Assembly (NCBI GenBank): GCA_041674345.1
Contig: JBAYVY010000111.1
Span: forward strand, 1 to 9,965
Length of the DNA stretch: 9,965 nt
Origin: JBAYVY01 sp041674345
Lineage (GTDB): Bacteria; Planctomycetota; Phycisphaerae; Phycisphaerales; Zrk34
Reading direction: 5' to 3'
Made by a program: the position numbers and the translations under genes. Shown here piece after piece: positions 1 through 6,314 of this stretch (its first letter is position 1; each line of letters starts with the position of its first letter). The notes beneath the pieces are model-generated. The model worked only from the letters and a program-made list of their open reading frames with translations, was not told where the DNA came from and made no database searches.

Positions 1-1
1 A

Positions 2-119
2 CCCCCCCCCCCCCCCGCTCTCGTTGCGCCTGTCGTCCGCTTTTCCTGCATCCCACCCCACGCCGCAAACCCGGGGAATGCCCGGGTCCCGGACACTATT
101 GCGGGGGGGGGGAGGGGGG
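2..119. repeat. G/C homopolymer-rich non-coding left edge
   Basis: There is a run of 15 C at 2-16, and a run of 10 G at 103-112 followed after one A by 6 G at 114-119. The stretch 1-153 lies downstream of the minus-strand URO-D gene and holds no convincing gene. A short plus-strand frame across it is Gly/Arg/Ser-rich and unlike any protein I recognise. Long G/C homopolymers are also where read errors and contig ends occur, so the exact run lengths should be treated with caution. Confidence 0.6.
69..87 (-). terminator. candidate terminator hairpin of the PhyH/URO-D operon
   Basis: Read on the minus strand, a perfect 7-bp stem ACCCGGG/CCCGGGT encloses a 5-nt loop (76-80) and is followed by only three T residues. 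It lies about 70 bp downstream of the URO-D stop codon, in the right place and orientation to end that operon. The T-tract is weak and the arms are themselves C/G palindromes, so this is only a plausible intrinsic terminator. Confidence 0.3.
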
Positions 120-153
120 AAATGGCGATTGAATCATTGCCGCGTGCGACGGG

Positions 154-1269
154 TCATTCGCCGTACTCGTACACGGTTTGGATCATGGCGATGTAGTTGT
201 CGAGGTTGACGTAGTAGGGGACGGTGTTGGAGACGCCTGGCATGTAGCCGCCGCCGACGTTGAGGGTGTCGATTTTGTTACGGACGTAAGCGCGGACCTG
301 GTCGGGTGAACCGCGTGACATCATGTCCAGGTCGATGTTTCCGAGGAGGCAGAACTTGCCGGGCCAGCGTTGTTTGATTTGGAGGGGTTCCATGCTTTTG
401 GGTTCGAGGGGCTGGACGCCGCGCACACCGATCGCGGCCAGGTCGTCGAACACATCGTAAAGCCGGCCGTCGGAGTGATAGATCAGCGGAGCGTCGATTT
501 GGCGGCCCATGTCGGCGATATCTTGGATGATGGGGAACAGTAGTTTTCGGAAGAAGTCGGGACAGAGCATCAGCCCTTCGGTGTAGGCGATGTCATCGGA
601 ATAGATGATCGCGCCGATGCGGTCGCCGGCGCGGCGGATGGATTCCCGCGCGCAGTTTCGCACGGCGTTTCCAAGCGATTCCATCACCGCTTCGAGCCAG
701 TCGGGTTGCTCGAAACTGGCGAGGCACAGTTCGGTGAAGCCGATCATTTCCCATGCGAAGGTGAACACATCGGCGGTGTGCAACAGGACGCGCATCGAAT
801 CGGGCACGGCGGCGGCGGTCTGTTCGAGCAGTCGCAGGGCGGGTTCGATCGGCGCGTAATCGCTCTCGGCCACCGGCTGCCAGCTCCATCGTTTGGATTT
901 GTAATGATCGAACGATTGAATCACCGCCTGCGATGTGGAGTGCGACGCGGTGTGTTCCTTCTCTTTTTGCGCTTTCACCGCTTCGCCGAGTTCCACCACC
1001 GGCGGATAGACGCTGGCCTGGACGTAGTCGTAACCGGCTTTGGCGTAGAACGCGACGTTGTCGGCCGCGGTTTCGACGGGCCGGCCGAGTATCGCCTGTT
1101 TGTGCGAACCGTCGATGATGAAATCGAACAGCGGCGGGCGACGACACGCCTGTTGGAGCGTCAGCGCGTTTTTGAATCGCTGAAAATCGGGTCGCGCGTT
1201 GATGCCCACATCACGCCCCCGGAAGTTGCCCCGGAAGTTGCCCCGGAAGTTACTGGTCGAGGTACTCAT
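154..1269 (-). CDS. URO-D superfamily protein (uroporphyrinogen decarboxylase / corrinoid methyltransferase-like)
   Basis: A 371-residue protein of the URO-D TIM-barrel superfamily, which holds HemE and also cobalamin-dependent methyltransferases such as MtaA/MtbA and CmuA. Visible landmarks are YSDDIAYTEG (223-232), IYHSDGR (263-269, with the conserved His265), the LLGNID strand (308-313) and a GGGYMPGVSNTVP segment (339-351) near the C-terminus. The last is typical of the non-HemE branch, so a haem-pathway role is unlikely and methyl transfer or an uncharacterised reaction is more probable. No corrinoid-binding partner is nearby. The start at 1269 follows AAGGA about 9 nt upstream; an in-frame extension to 1347 would overlap the upstream gene. 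The gene begins 5 bp after the PhyH stop, so the two are one operon. Residues 8-18 (FRGNFRGNFRG) come from a triplicated 12-bp repeat and are probably a disordered leader. Confidence 0.9.
   Translation of the reverse strand: MSTSTSNFRGNFRGNFRGRDVGINARPDFQRFKNALTLQQACRRPPLFDFIIDGSHKQAILGRPVETAADNVAFYAKAGYDYVQASVYPPVVELGEAVKAQKEKEHTASHSTSQAVIQSFDHYKSKRWSWQPVAESDYAPIEPALRLLEQTAAAVPDSMRVLLHTADVFTFAWEMIGFTELCLASFEQPDWLEAVMESLGNAVRNCARESIRRAGDRIGAIIYSDDIAYTEGLMLCPDFFRKLLFPIIQDIADMGRQIDAPLIYHSDGRLYDVFDDLAAIGVRGVQPLEPKSMEPLQIKQRWPGKFCLLGNIDLDMMSRGSPDQVRAYVRNKIDTLNVGGGYMPGVSNTVPYYVNLDNYIAMIQTVYEYGE
1215..1252. repeat. 12-bp tandem triplication within the URO-D gene
   Basis: The unit CCCCGGAAGTTG occurs at 1217-1228, 1229-1240 and 1241-1252, the last ending in A. 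A preceding GC makes the first copy a full GCCCCCGGAAGT (1215-1226), the same plus-strand 12-mer found at 5457, 5984 and 8294. The unit length is a multiple of three, so it adds GNFR repeats to the N-terminus of the URO-D protein without a frameshift. Confidence 0.95.
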
Positions 1270-1274
1270 CGCGT

Positions 1275-2093
1275 TCAGTCCTTTTGGTAGAGAATCGGGT
1301 TCAACGGATCGGCCATGACTTCGCCGATTTTCGTGCCGGGCGACCATGCGTTCCAGTCGCCCCGCTGATTCGGGTTTTTCGGCTTGGCCAGACGCATGTC
1401 GCTGTCGATGTAAATGACGGTATGCACTTTTCGCGGCTGATCGGTGGTGTTCGGGCCGGCGCGGTGCAGCGTCCAGCCCAGATGAAAACTCACCTCGCCG
1501 GCGTCGTAGGGTTCGTAGCTTTCGATGACGCCTTCGTCCCTGATGGCTTGCCGGATGATGCGTTCGGATTCATCGCTGATGACCAGATCGCGTCCGATGT
1601 TTTTGAGGTGGCTTCCCTTGCCGAAGCAGAGCGGCCCCATGTCGATGGGCACGGGCTGGAGGGGAATCCACGCGGTGACGGACAGGCCGGTGCCGAGCGG
1701 CCAGTATTGCTGATCGACATGCCAGGGAGTGAAGCCGCCGGCGGGTTCTTTGTAGAGGGCCTGATCGTGGTACATGCGCACGCCGCGTGTGCCCATGAGT
1801 TCCGTGGCGATGCGCGCCAGGCGTTTGCTGAATGAAAAGGCGCGGGCCTTGTCGCTTTTGCACCAGAGGTTGCCGACCTGGATGAACGCCTTGCCGTAGG
1901 TATCGCGTGATTCCAGCGGCTTATCCTTGTGGGGGTTGAGCGTGAGGGTGAGGCGGGTGATCTCCTGGCCGTAGTGGGTCAGTTCATCGGGTGTGAAGAC
2001 GTTTTTGAGTTTGATGAAGCCATCTGCGCGGAACTGTTGAATGTGTGCGGCGGTGAGGGGGTACGCGGTGTCGATGTCGATGAGTGTGGGCAT
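1275..2093 (-). CDS. phytanoyl-CoA dioxygenase (PhyH) family oxygenase
   Basis: A 272-residue member of the PhyH family of Fe(II)- and 2-oxoglutarate-dependent oxygenases, which typically hydroxylate small organic substrates with decarboxylation of 2-oxoglutarate to succinate. The metal triad is visible: His125 and Asp127 in FTPWHVDQQYWPL, and distal His210 in GWTLHRAGPN. Arg221 in QPRKVHTVIY is the likely 2-oxoglutarate anchor. The length is normal for bacterial members and no signal peptide is seen, so it should be cytoplasmic. The ATG at 2093 has a strong ribosome-binding site (AAGGAG, five bases upstream). It is the first gene of an operon with the URO-D-like protein and is divergent from an AraC-type regulator. 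The substrate cannot be read from sequence. An oxygenase plus a URO-D/methyltransferase-like partner would fit breakdown of a methylated or hydroxylated small molecule, which is inference. Confidence 0.93.
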   Translation of the reverse strand: MPTLIDIDTAYPLTAAHIQQFRADGFIKLKNVFTPDELTHYGQEITRLTLTLNPHKDKPLESRDTYGKAFIQVGNLWCKSDKARAFSFSKRLARIATELMGTRGVRMYHDQALYKEPAGGFTPWHVDQQYWPLGTGLSVTAWIPLQPVPIDMGPLCFGKGSHLKNIGRDLVISDESERIIRQAIRDEGVIESYEPYDAGEVSFHLGWTLHRAGPNTTDQPRKVHTVIYIDSDMRLAKPKNPNQRGDWNAWSPGTKIGEVMADPLNPILYQKD

Positions 2094-2223
2094 GGGGTCT
2101 CCTTGGTGCTTGGGTCCGTTGCGGACCGGTGGGTGCCTGACATATGCTAAACTTCACGGCGGGCGGATGCTTCCACGCTTTAAGCGAACAGTTGCACGAA
2201 ACGGGCGAAATGACGGAATAAGC
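2094..2223. promoter_or_regulatory. divergent promoter/operator region with a perfect hairpin
   Basis: This 130-bp gap separates the PhyH start (minus) from the AraC-type regulator start (plus) and must hold both promoters. It contains a perfect inverted repeat, GGTCCG-TTG-CGGACC at 2113-2127, inside the probable PhyH leader about 20 bp upstream of its start codon. An A/T-rich patch around CATATGCTAAACT (2141-2153) is the only good -10-like stretch and could serve either strand. AAGGAG at 2099-2104 (minus) is the PhyH ribosome-binding site. Self-regulation and control of the divergent operon by the AraC protein is the simplest reading, but no operator is proven. Confidence 0.5.
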
Positions 2224-3135
2224 ATGAAACCTTCGCGTGAAAAAGTTGACCGGCCGATGGACTCGTCGATCAGGTGTTTTCGCCGGGTCGAGTCGCATTT
2301 CGGGTTCGGCTGGCACCTGCATCCCGAATATGAACTGACGCTGATCGAGGCGGGCACGGGGCAGCGGTTCGTCGGTGATGACATGTCGGCTTACGCGGCG
2401 GGCGATCTGGTGTTGCTCGGCCCGAACCTGCCGCACACGTGGGTGTCGGACGATCAACCCGCCCCGCCCGGCGGACACGCGGCGGTGGTGGTGCAATTCG
2501 ATCAGCAATTCGTGGAACGAATGATCGGCGGTTGTGCCGAGTGGCACGATATCGTCCAGATGTTGGGGCAATCGACGGCGGGGCTGCATTTCGACACACG
2601 ACAAGTCGCGCCGTCGGCCGCGCGCATGATCGGCTTGCCCGATCTGCCGCCGGGCCGGCGTTTGCCGGTGTTTTTGGATGTGTTGTGGTCGCTGTCGCAA
2701 CTGGATGCCCGGTTCGTTCATCGACTGGCGAAGGACGCGACTTCGCTATCGACCGGCGAATACGACCGCATCGACCAGATGTGCGGCCACATCGACAAGC
2801 ACCTGGCCGAGCCGATCAGCCCGGACGACATGGCCGCCAAGTTTCATATGAGCACGTCGAGCTTCGGACGGTTTTTCAGGAAGGCGACGGGGCGTTCGCT
2901 GATTCAATATCTGAACGAGCGGCGTGTCGGCTGGGCGTGCCGGTTGCTGCGGGAATCGGATGAGCCGATCACGAGCATTGCGATGGATGTGGGCTTCACC
3001 AGTTCCTCGTATTTCAACCGTGTGTTCGTGAAGTGCAAGGGCGTGGGCCCGCGCGAATATCGGCGGCAATTTCAGCGGTTGGGGGGGGGATCCATAATTT
3101 CAGTTTCGCCCGGATGCCGGCGAGAATGTTTTTAG
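2224..3135 (+). CDS. AraC-family transcriptional regulator with N-terminal cupin domain
   Basis: A 303-residue regulator. The N-terminal half is an AraC-type cupin sensor, seen from WHLHPEYEL (30-38) and LPHTW (69-73), which probably binds a small-molecule effector. The C-terminal half carries two helix-turn-helix motifs: the first around residues 199-221 (DDMAAKFHMSTSSFGRFFRK) and the second around 249-271, followed by the signature GVGPREYRRQF (283-293). The start at 2224 is chosen because it precedes the cupin closely and has a GGAA element nearby; earlier in-frame ATGs such as 2167 add sequence unlike the family. The gene is divergent from the PhyH/URO-D operon and probably controls it. 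The reading frame ends oddly. A run of nine G at 3081-3089 is followed by a tail of about 16 residues unlike the family, and one G fewer would give a stop right after the domain. Confidence 0.94.
   Translation: MKPSREKVDRPMDSSIRCFRRVESHFGFGWHLHPEYELTLIEAGTGQRFVGDDMSAYAAGDLVLLGPNLPHTWVSDDQPAPPGGHAAVVVQFDQQFVERMIGGCAEWHDIVQMLGQSTAGLHFDTRQVAPSAARMIGLPDLPPGRRLPVFLDVLWSLSQLDARFVHRLAKDATSLSTGEYDRIDQMCGHIDKHLAEPISPDDMAAKFHMSTSSFGRFFRKATGRSLIQYLNERRVGWACRLLRESDEPITSIAMDVGFTSSSYFNRVFVKCKGVGPREYRRQFQRLGGGSIISVSPGCRRECF
3081..3089 (+). other. G9 homopolymer near the 3' end of the AraC-type gene
   Basis: Nine consecutive G follow the end of the AraC domain. With nine, translation runs on to TAG at 3133-3135. 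With eight, the frame would be ...LGGDP and a TAA stop at 3094-3096 in present coordinates. Either a sequencing length error or natural slippage at this tract would change only the C-terminal tail. Confidence 0.7.
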
Positions 3136-3217
3136 TGATTTTAGATTTGAAGAGGCAAGCCAAGACACGATGTGTTTCCGAGAATCTCAAATCACAAATC
3201 CAAAATCACAAATCTCA
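3135..3217. repeat. heptamer array and A/T-rich inverted repeat between convergent genes (probable bidirectional terminator)
   Basis: Five 7-bp units AATCTCA, AATCACA, AATCCAA, AATCACA, AATCTCA occupy 3183-3217 (consensus AATCnnA). A 15-nt arm GTGATTTTAGATTTG (3135-3149) pairs with CAAATCCAAAATCAC (3195-3209) with one mismatch. The element fills the gap between the convergent AraC-type gene (stop 3133-3135) and the membrane-protein gene (stop 3215-3217). Both stop codons are at its edges, the latter inside the last heptamer. Position and base-pairing make a bidirectional terminator plausible, although the loop is about 45 nt. Confidence 0.8.
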
Positions 3218-4384
3218 CGCGGCCAGCAATACGTGTTGATCGCGTGCGAGGTGGATGGATTGGCTCCAGCCGATACCCAGGGCGGTGCCGAGGGTGCCGG
3301 CGGAGGCGTAAAAGACGGGCAGGACGGTTGCGGCGGGAAGCAGGCCGCGATCGGCGGCGTGGTGGAAAAGGCGAAGCATCACGGTGGTGTCTGGCAGATG
3401 CCAGCCGACCCAGATATAAGCACCGACGGCCAGGGCGAAGGGCGCCAGGAGGATGGTGAGGCGGGCGTGCGTGGGGAACAGTTGATGTGCGATCATGGCG
3501 GCGAGGGTGAAGCCGAGGATGAGGCCGCCGATCACCTGACCGGTCTGACTGGTGCGGACGAGCAGTTGAACGAACAGCGCGCCGACGGTGACGGTGACGA
3601 TGCCGGCGAGGAACGCGGGGGCGATGGGCGTCATGGCGCGGGGAGCGCGCCGGGCGAAACGGTCGGTGATTTGCGAACCGAAAAGGCACACGATCCACAA
3701 CACGACCATGCACACCAGAGCGAGTACGAGCGAGCCGAAGAAGTCGGCGAGATAGGGTCGTTGCAGCCCGAATACGATGAGGACGGAGGCGATGATGGGC
3801 ACGGCGACGATGGAGGAATTGAGGGCCGGGGCGTGTTCGCCGGTTTGCGAAGGATCGGTCGGTTCGGGGGCTTCGTCGAAATGTTCGCACCGGAGGAAGG
3901 CGGGCAGAGCGCGGCGGAGGATCGGGCGCAACCGGCGGGTCAGCAGCGAGACGACGACCACGGGGGCAAGCCAGATGAGCGACTCGACGGCGAGGGAAAA
4001 GTAGGCATGGGGAGAGACGATGTTTTCAAGCCAGCGGTCGATGGACCCGCCGCGAGCGGCGAGGATGAGCAGGCCCAGGCCGAGCGTGGCGGGCGCGGCC
4101 AGGGGATTGCCGGTCACGGCGGCACCCATCGCCAGCAGCATGAAGCCGATCAGCGCGCCGAGAAAACCAACGGGGACGGCGACATGATCGACGGAGGCCA
4201 GCAGGATGAACCCGGTCCCGTGATTGTGAATCGCGACGGCGCGCTGGAGGAAAATGACGGCGACGATGAGCATCGCGAGGATGAGTTGTTGTCGTTTGGG
4301 TGGAAACATGCCGTTGTGATACCGGCTGGAAGGCGGGGACGCAACCGGCGGTGCCGGCAACGCAAAGTTTTCAGCGCGATTCAT
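3215..4384 (-). CDS. polytopic membrane protein of unknown function
   Basis: I do not recognise the family. The 389-residue product has about nine or ten hydrophobic segments, roughly at residues 33-50, 64-88, 93-110, 130-148, 181-197, 205-226, 244-266, 272-291, 298-318 and 340-360. A hydrophilic stretch at 150-180 (basic RRLRPILRRALP, then acidic and Pro-rich) and a basic loop at 230-240 presumably face the cytoplasm. No transporter, ATP-binding or enzyme motif is evident. The start at 4384 lies 6 bp after the nadC stop, which suggests translational coupling. An alternative ATG at 4309 (MFPPKRQQ) sits immediately before the first membrane segment and is also reasonable. A long Gly/Asp/Glu-rich frame on the opposite strand is an antisense shadow. 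A link to NAD precursor metabolism is only positional. Confidence 0.8.
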   Translation of the reverse strand: MNRAENFALPAPPVASPPSSRYHNGMFPPKRQQLILAMLIVAVIFLQRAVAIHNHGTGFILLASVDHVAVPVGFLGALIGFMLLAMGAAVTGNPLAAPATLGLGLLILAARGGSIDRWLENIVSPHAYFSLAVESLIWLAPVVVVSLLTRRLRPILRRALPAFLRCEHFDEAPEPTDPSQTGEHAPALNSSIVAVPIIASVLIVFGLQRPYLADFFGSLVLALVCMVVLWIVCLFGSQITDRFARRAPRAMTPIAPAFLAGIVTVTVGALFVQLLVRTSQTGQVIGGLILGFTLAAMIAHQLFPTHARLTILLAPFALAVGAYIWVGWHLPDTTVMLRLFHHAADRGLLPAATVLPVFYASAGTLGTALGIGWSQSIHLARDQHVLLAA

Positions 4385-4390
4385 CCGTCT

Positions 4391-5356
4391 TCACGGAATA
4401 TCCAGGCCGATGTCGAGGGCGGAGGCGGAGTGGGTCAGCGCACCGACGGCGATGCGATCCACGCCGGAGTGGGCGATGATGGAAACGGTGTCGAGGTTGA
4501 CCCCGCCGCTGGCTTCGAGCATGACCCCCGGAAGGATGCGATCGCGCATCGCCACGGCCTGCTGTAAAACTTCAGGCGGCATGTTGTCGAGCAGAATGAT
4601 GTCGCAACCCAGCGGCAAAACCTGTTCGAGTTGATCGAGGGTATCGACTTCGACCTCAATAAAATCGGGAGCGGGAGTGCGTTGTCGCGAGGCGGTGATG
4701 AGTCGGGTGATGCGGTCGGCAAGCGAGCCGGTGATGTCGGCGATGTGGTTGTCTTTGACGAGGACGGCATCGTACAGCCCGATGCGATGACAGAACCCCC
4801 CGCCACAACGCACGGCGTATTTGGCAAGCCCCCGATAGCCGGGAATGGTTTTGCGAGTGTCGTGGATTTTCGCTTGTGTGCCGGCGACGGCTTGGACGTA
4901 GCGGTCGGTGAGTGTGGCGATGCCGGACAGGTGGGTGAGGAAGTTGAGCATGACCCGTTCGGCGGCGAGGATGGAGCGGAGCGGGCCGGTGACGGCGGCG
5001 ATGGTTTGGCCGGGCGAAAGCGAGTCGCCGTCGTCGGCGTGCGATGTGATTCGCAGGCGGGGATCGTAGTGTTTCGCGATGCGAGACAGAAGGATCGCGC
5101 CGGCGAGACGACCGGGGTTTCTCGGGCGGAAATGCGCTGTTGAAGTAGCATCTGACGAGATGGACAATGCGGTGGTAATGTCGCCCGTGCTTTGATCGGC
5201 GTGTGCCGTGTCCCGGCCTCCCCCCGGGGGGGAGGAGAAAAACGGGCCGAGGTCTTCGCGTCGCGCCAAGCCGATCAGTGTGTCAAGCGCGGCATCATCG
5301 TTCAGTCGCTCGAACAACCGCGACAGCGGCAATGTGTTGATCGGATCATTTATCAT
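4391..5356 (-). CDS. nadC: nicotinate-nucleotide pyrophosphorylase (carboxylating), quinolinate phosphoribosyltransferase
   Basis: NadC converts quinolinate and PRPP to nicotinate mononucleotide, CO2 and pyrophosphate in de novo NAD synthesis. The family signatures are clear: GDITT (58-62), AERVMLNFLTHLSGIAT (132-148), HDTRKTIPGYR (165-175), CHRIGLYDAVLVKDNHI (189-205), EVEVDTL (234-240), LLDNM (255-259) and LEASGGVN (280-287). Substrate-binding residues Arg168, Lys169, His190, Arg191 and Lys201 are in place. At 321 residues it is somewhat longer than the usual 280-300. The excess is mainly about 20 residues between EDLG (34-37) and GDIT (58-61), which are normally nearly adjacent; this insertion carries a C/G palindrome in its DNA. 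The start codon overlaps the upstream isomerase stop as ATGA, with GAGG seven bases before the ATG, so the two are translationally coupled. Confidence 0.97.
   Translation of the reverse strand: MINDPINTLPLSRLFERLNDDAALDTLIGLARREDLGPFFSSPPGGGRDTAHADQSTGDITTALSISSDATSTAHFRPRNPGRLAGAILLSRIAKHYDPRLRITSHADDGDSLSPGQTIAAVTGPLRSILAAERVMLNFLTHLSGIATLTDRYVQAVAGTQAKIHDTRKTIPGYRGLAKYAVRCGGGFCHRIGLYDAVLVKDNHIADITGSLADRITRLITASRQRTPAPDFIEVEVDTLDQLEQVLPLGCDIILLDNMPPEVLQQAVAMRDRILPGVMLEASGGVNLDTVSIIAHSGVDRIAVGALTHSASALDIGLDIP
5217..5235. repeat. C/G palindrome inside the nadC insertion
   Basis: CCTCCCCCC (5217-5225) and GGGGGGAGG (5227-5235) are perfect 9-nt inverted arms around a single G. The palindrome falls within the 60 nt (5186-5245) that encode the extra residues of NadC, giving SSPPGGGR-type sequence. 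Confidence 0.85.
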
Positions 5357-6225
5357 GGGCCACCCTCAATCAGTTTCTTCAGATGATCGTAGGCGCGGCG
5401 GGCGACCTGCTCGGCGGTGGAGGTGTAGGGATACAACTCAACGGTCACAAACCCCGGCCCCCGGAAGTAGTGGATGTCGTCCAGCGCCTTGAAAATCGCT
5501 GGGAAATCCATCGCGCCGTCGCCGGGCACGAGATGTTGATGCACCCGTTCGGCGCTGATGTCTTCCAGGTGGACGTGCGTGATGACATCGGCGTAGCGAC
5601 GGATCACCTCGGCGGGGTCTTCGCGCACGCAGAAATGGTGGCCGGTGTCGCAGTTCATCATCACCAGCGGTTCGTCGGCGAAATAGGTGTGTTTGAAAAG
5701 ATCGAACTGATCGGCGCGTTCGATGAGCAGGCCGGGTTCGGGTTCGACGGCGATGCGAACATTGACGGAGCGGGCGGTGTCGAGACAGGCGGCGATGGAC
5801 TGCGCGAACAGGCCGTGCAGTTCGTTGATGTCGCGGTTGACGTAAGGCCCGCCGGGCTGGATGGAGACGGCGGGCGAACCGAGTATCGCGGCCAGTTCGA
5901 GTGCGCGGCGGGTGTGGTCGATGCGCTGCTGACGCCGGGCCGGCGAGGGATCAACCCAGGTCGGATGATACGTATTGCCGCCGGCCCCCGGAAGTGAAAG
6001 GCCGAAGCCGGTGAAGGCGTTGACGTTGGAGACCGCCAGGCCCAGGCCGGTGATGAGTTTGGCCAGTTCGCGTGTTTGTTCATCGGACCAGGCGTGGGGG
6101 AGCATGTGCGGAGCGTCGGCCATGATTTCGACGCCGCGATATCCGATGGCGGCGATGGCGCGGACGGCGGAATGCACGTCGGTCTGTTTGAAGGCGTTGG
6201 TGGAAAATGCGAGGCGGTGAAGCAT
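5353..6225 (-). CDS. sugar-phosphate isomerase/epimerase-like TIM-barrel protein (AP-endonuclease 2 superfamily)
   Basis: A 290-residue xylose-isomerase-like TIM barrel. The usual metal ligands can be placed: Glu33 (GVEIMADAPHM), Glu161 (AVEPEPGLL), Asp193 (NCDTGHHF), His219 (THVHLEDI) and Glu263 (TVELYPY). Such proteins isomerise or epimerise sugars or cyclitols, and a few act on other hydroxy-carbonyl substrates; the substrate here is not deducible. The protein looks complete and cytoplasmic. Its stop overlaps the nadC start (ATGA), so it is co-translated with nadC, an odd pairing for a sugar isomerase. No Shine-Dalgarno sequence is visible before the ATG at 6225. A heptamer inverted repeat lies 12-89 bp upstream. 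Two copies of the plus-strand 12-mer GCCCCCGGAAGT lie within the gene. Confidence 0.93.
   Translation of the reverse strand: MLHRLAFSTNAFKQTDVHSAVRAIAAIGYRGVEIMADAPHMLPHAWSDEQTRELAKLITGLGLAVSNVNAFTGFGLSLPGAGGNTYHPTWVDPSPARRQQRIDHTRRALELAAILGSPAVSIQPGGPYVNRDINELHGLFAQSIAACLDTARSVNVRIAVEPEPGLLIERADQFDLFKHTYFADEPLVMMNCDTGHHFCVREDPAEVIRRYADVITHVHLEDISAERVHQHLVPGDGAMDFPAIFKALDDIHYFRGPGFVTVELYPYTSTAEQVARRAYDHLKKLIEGGP
5457..5468 (+). repeat. 12-mer GCCCCCGGAAGT, copy 2
   Basis: Exact copy of the 12-mer, within the isomerase gene near its 3' end, where it encodes part of HYFRGPGF on the other strand. Confidence 0.9.
5984..5995 (+). repeat. 12-mer GCCCCCGGAAGT, copy 3
   Basis: Exact copy within the isomerase gene, read in a different frame from copy 2 (encoding SLPGA), so shared protein sequence does not explain the identity. 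Confidence 0.9.
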
Positions 6226-6236
6226 GAGTGGGAGGG

Positions 6237-6314
6237 GTCAGGAGACAGGAGTCAGGAGACAGGAGAGGCGTGCCGCTCCGTCATTCTGACTTCTGACTCC
6301 TGACTCCTGTCTCC
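6237..6314. repeat. heptamer inverted repeat between the ASCH and isomerase genes
   Basis: The left arm is four heptamers (GTCAGGA, GACAGGA, GTCAGGA, GACAGGA; 6237-6264). The right arm is their approximate complement (TTCTGAC, TTCTGAC, TCCTGAC, TCCTGTC; 6284-6311). The outer 18 nt, GGAGACAGGAGTCAGGAG (6241-6258), pair perfectly with 6297-6314. The loop (6265-6283) contains the ASCH stop codon, and the right arm encodes the last eleven or so residues of that protein. It could form a strong RNA hairpin between two same-strand genes and so attenuate or process the transcript. Confidence 0.9.

Noticed and set aside
154..1269. Assigning the URO-D protein as HemE
   Set aside because: The C-terminal GYMPGVSNTVP-type segment and overall motifs fit the methyltransferase-like branch, and the PhyH partner is not a haem-pathway gene.
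706..1835. Plus-strand open frames of 183-194 residues opposite the URO-D and PhyH genes
   Set aside because: They are antisense shadows of two well-supported genes, with no domain or ribosome-binding site.
1984..2721. 245-residue minus-strand frame across the divergent region
   Set aside because: It overlaps both the AraC-type gene and the PhyH gene, is rich in Arg/His/Pro, and has no homology I recognise.
3170..4567. 465-residue plus-strand open frame, Gly/Asp/Glu/Gln-rich
   Set aside because: It lies antisense to the membrane-protein gene and the end of nadC. Its composition is what G+C-rich antisense frames give, with no recognisable domain, and it begins inside a repeat.
5246..5356. 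NAD-related riboswitch ahead of nadC
   Set aside because: The nadC start overlaps the isomerase stop codon, leaving no leader, and no conserved aptamer pattern was seen in the operon's upstream regions.
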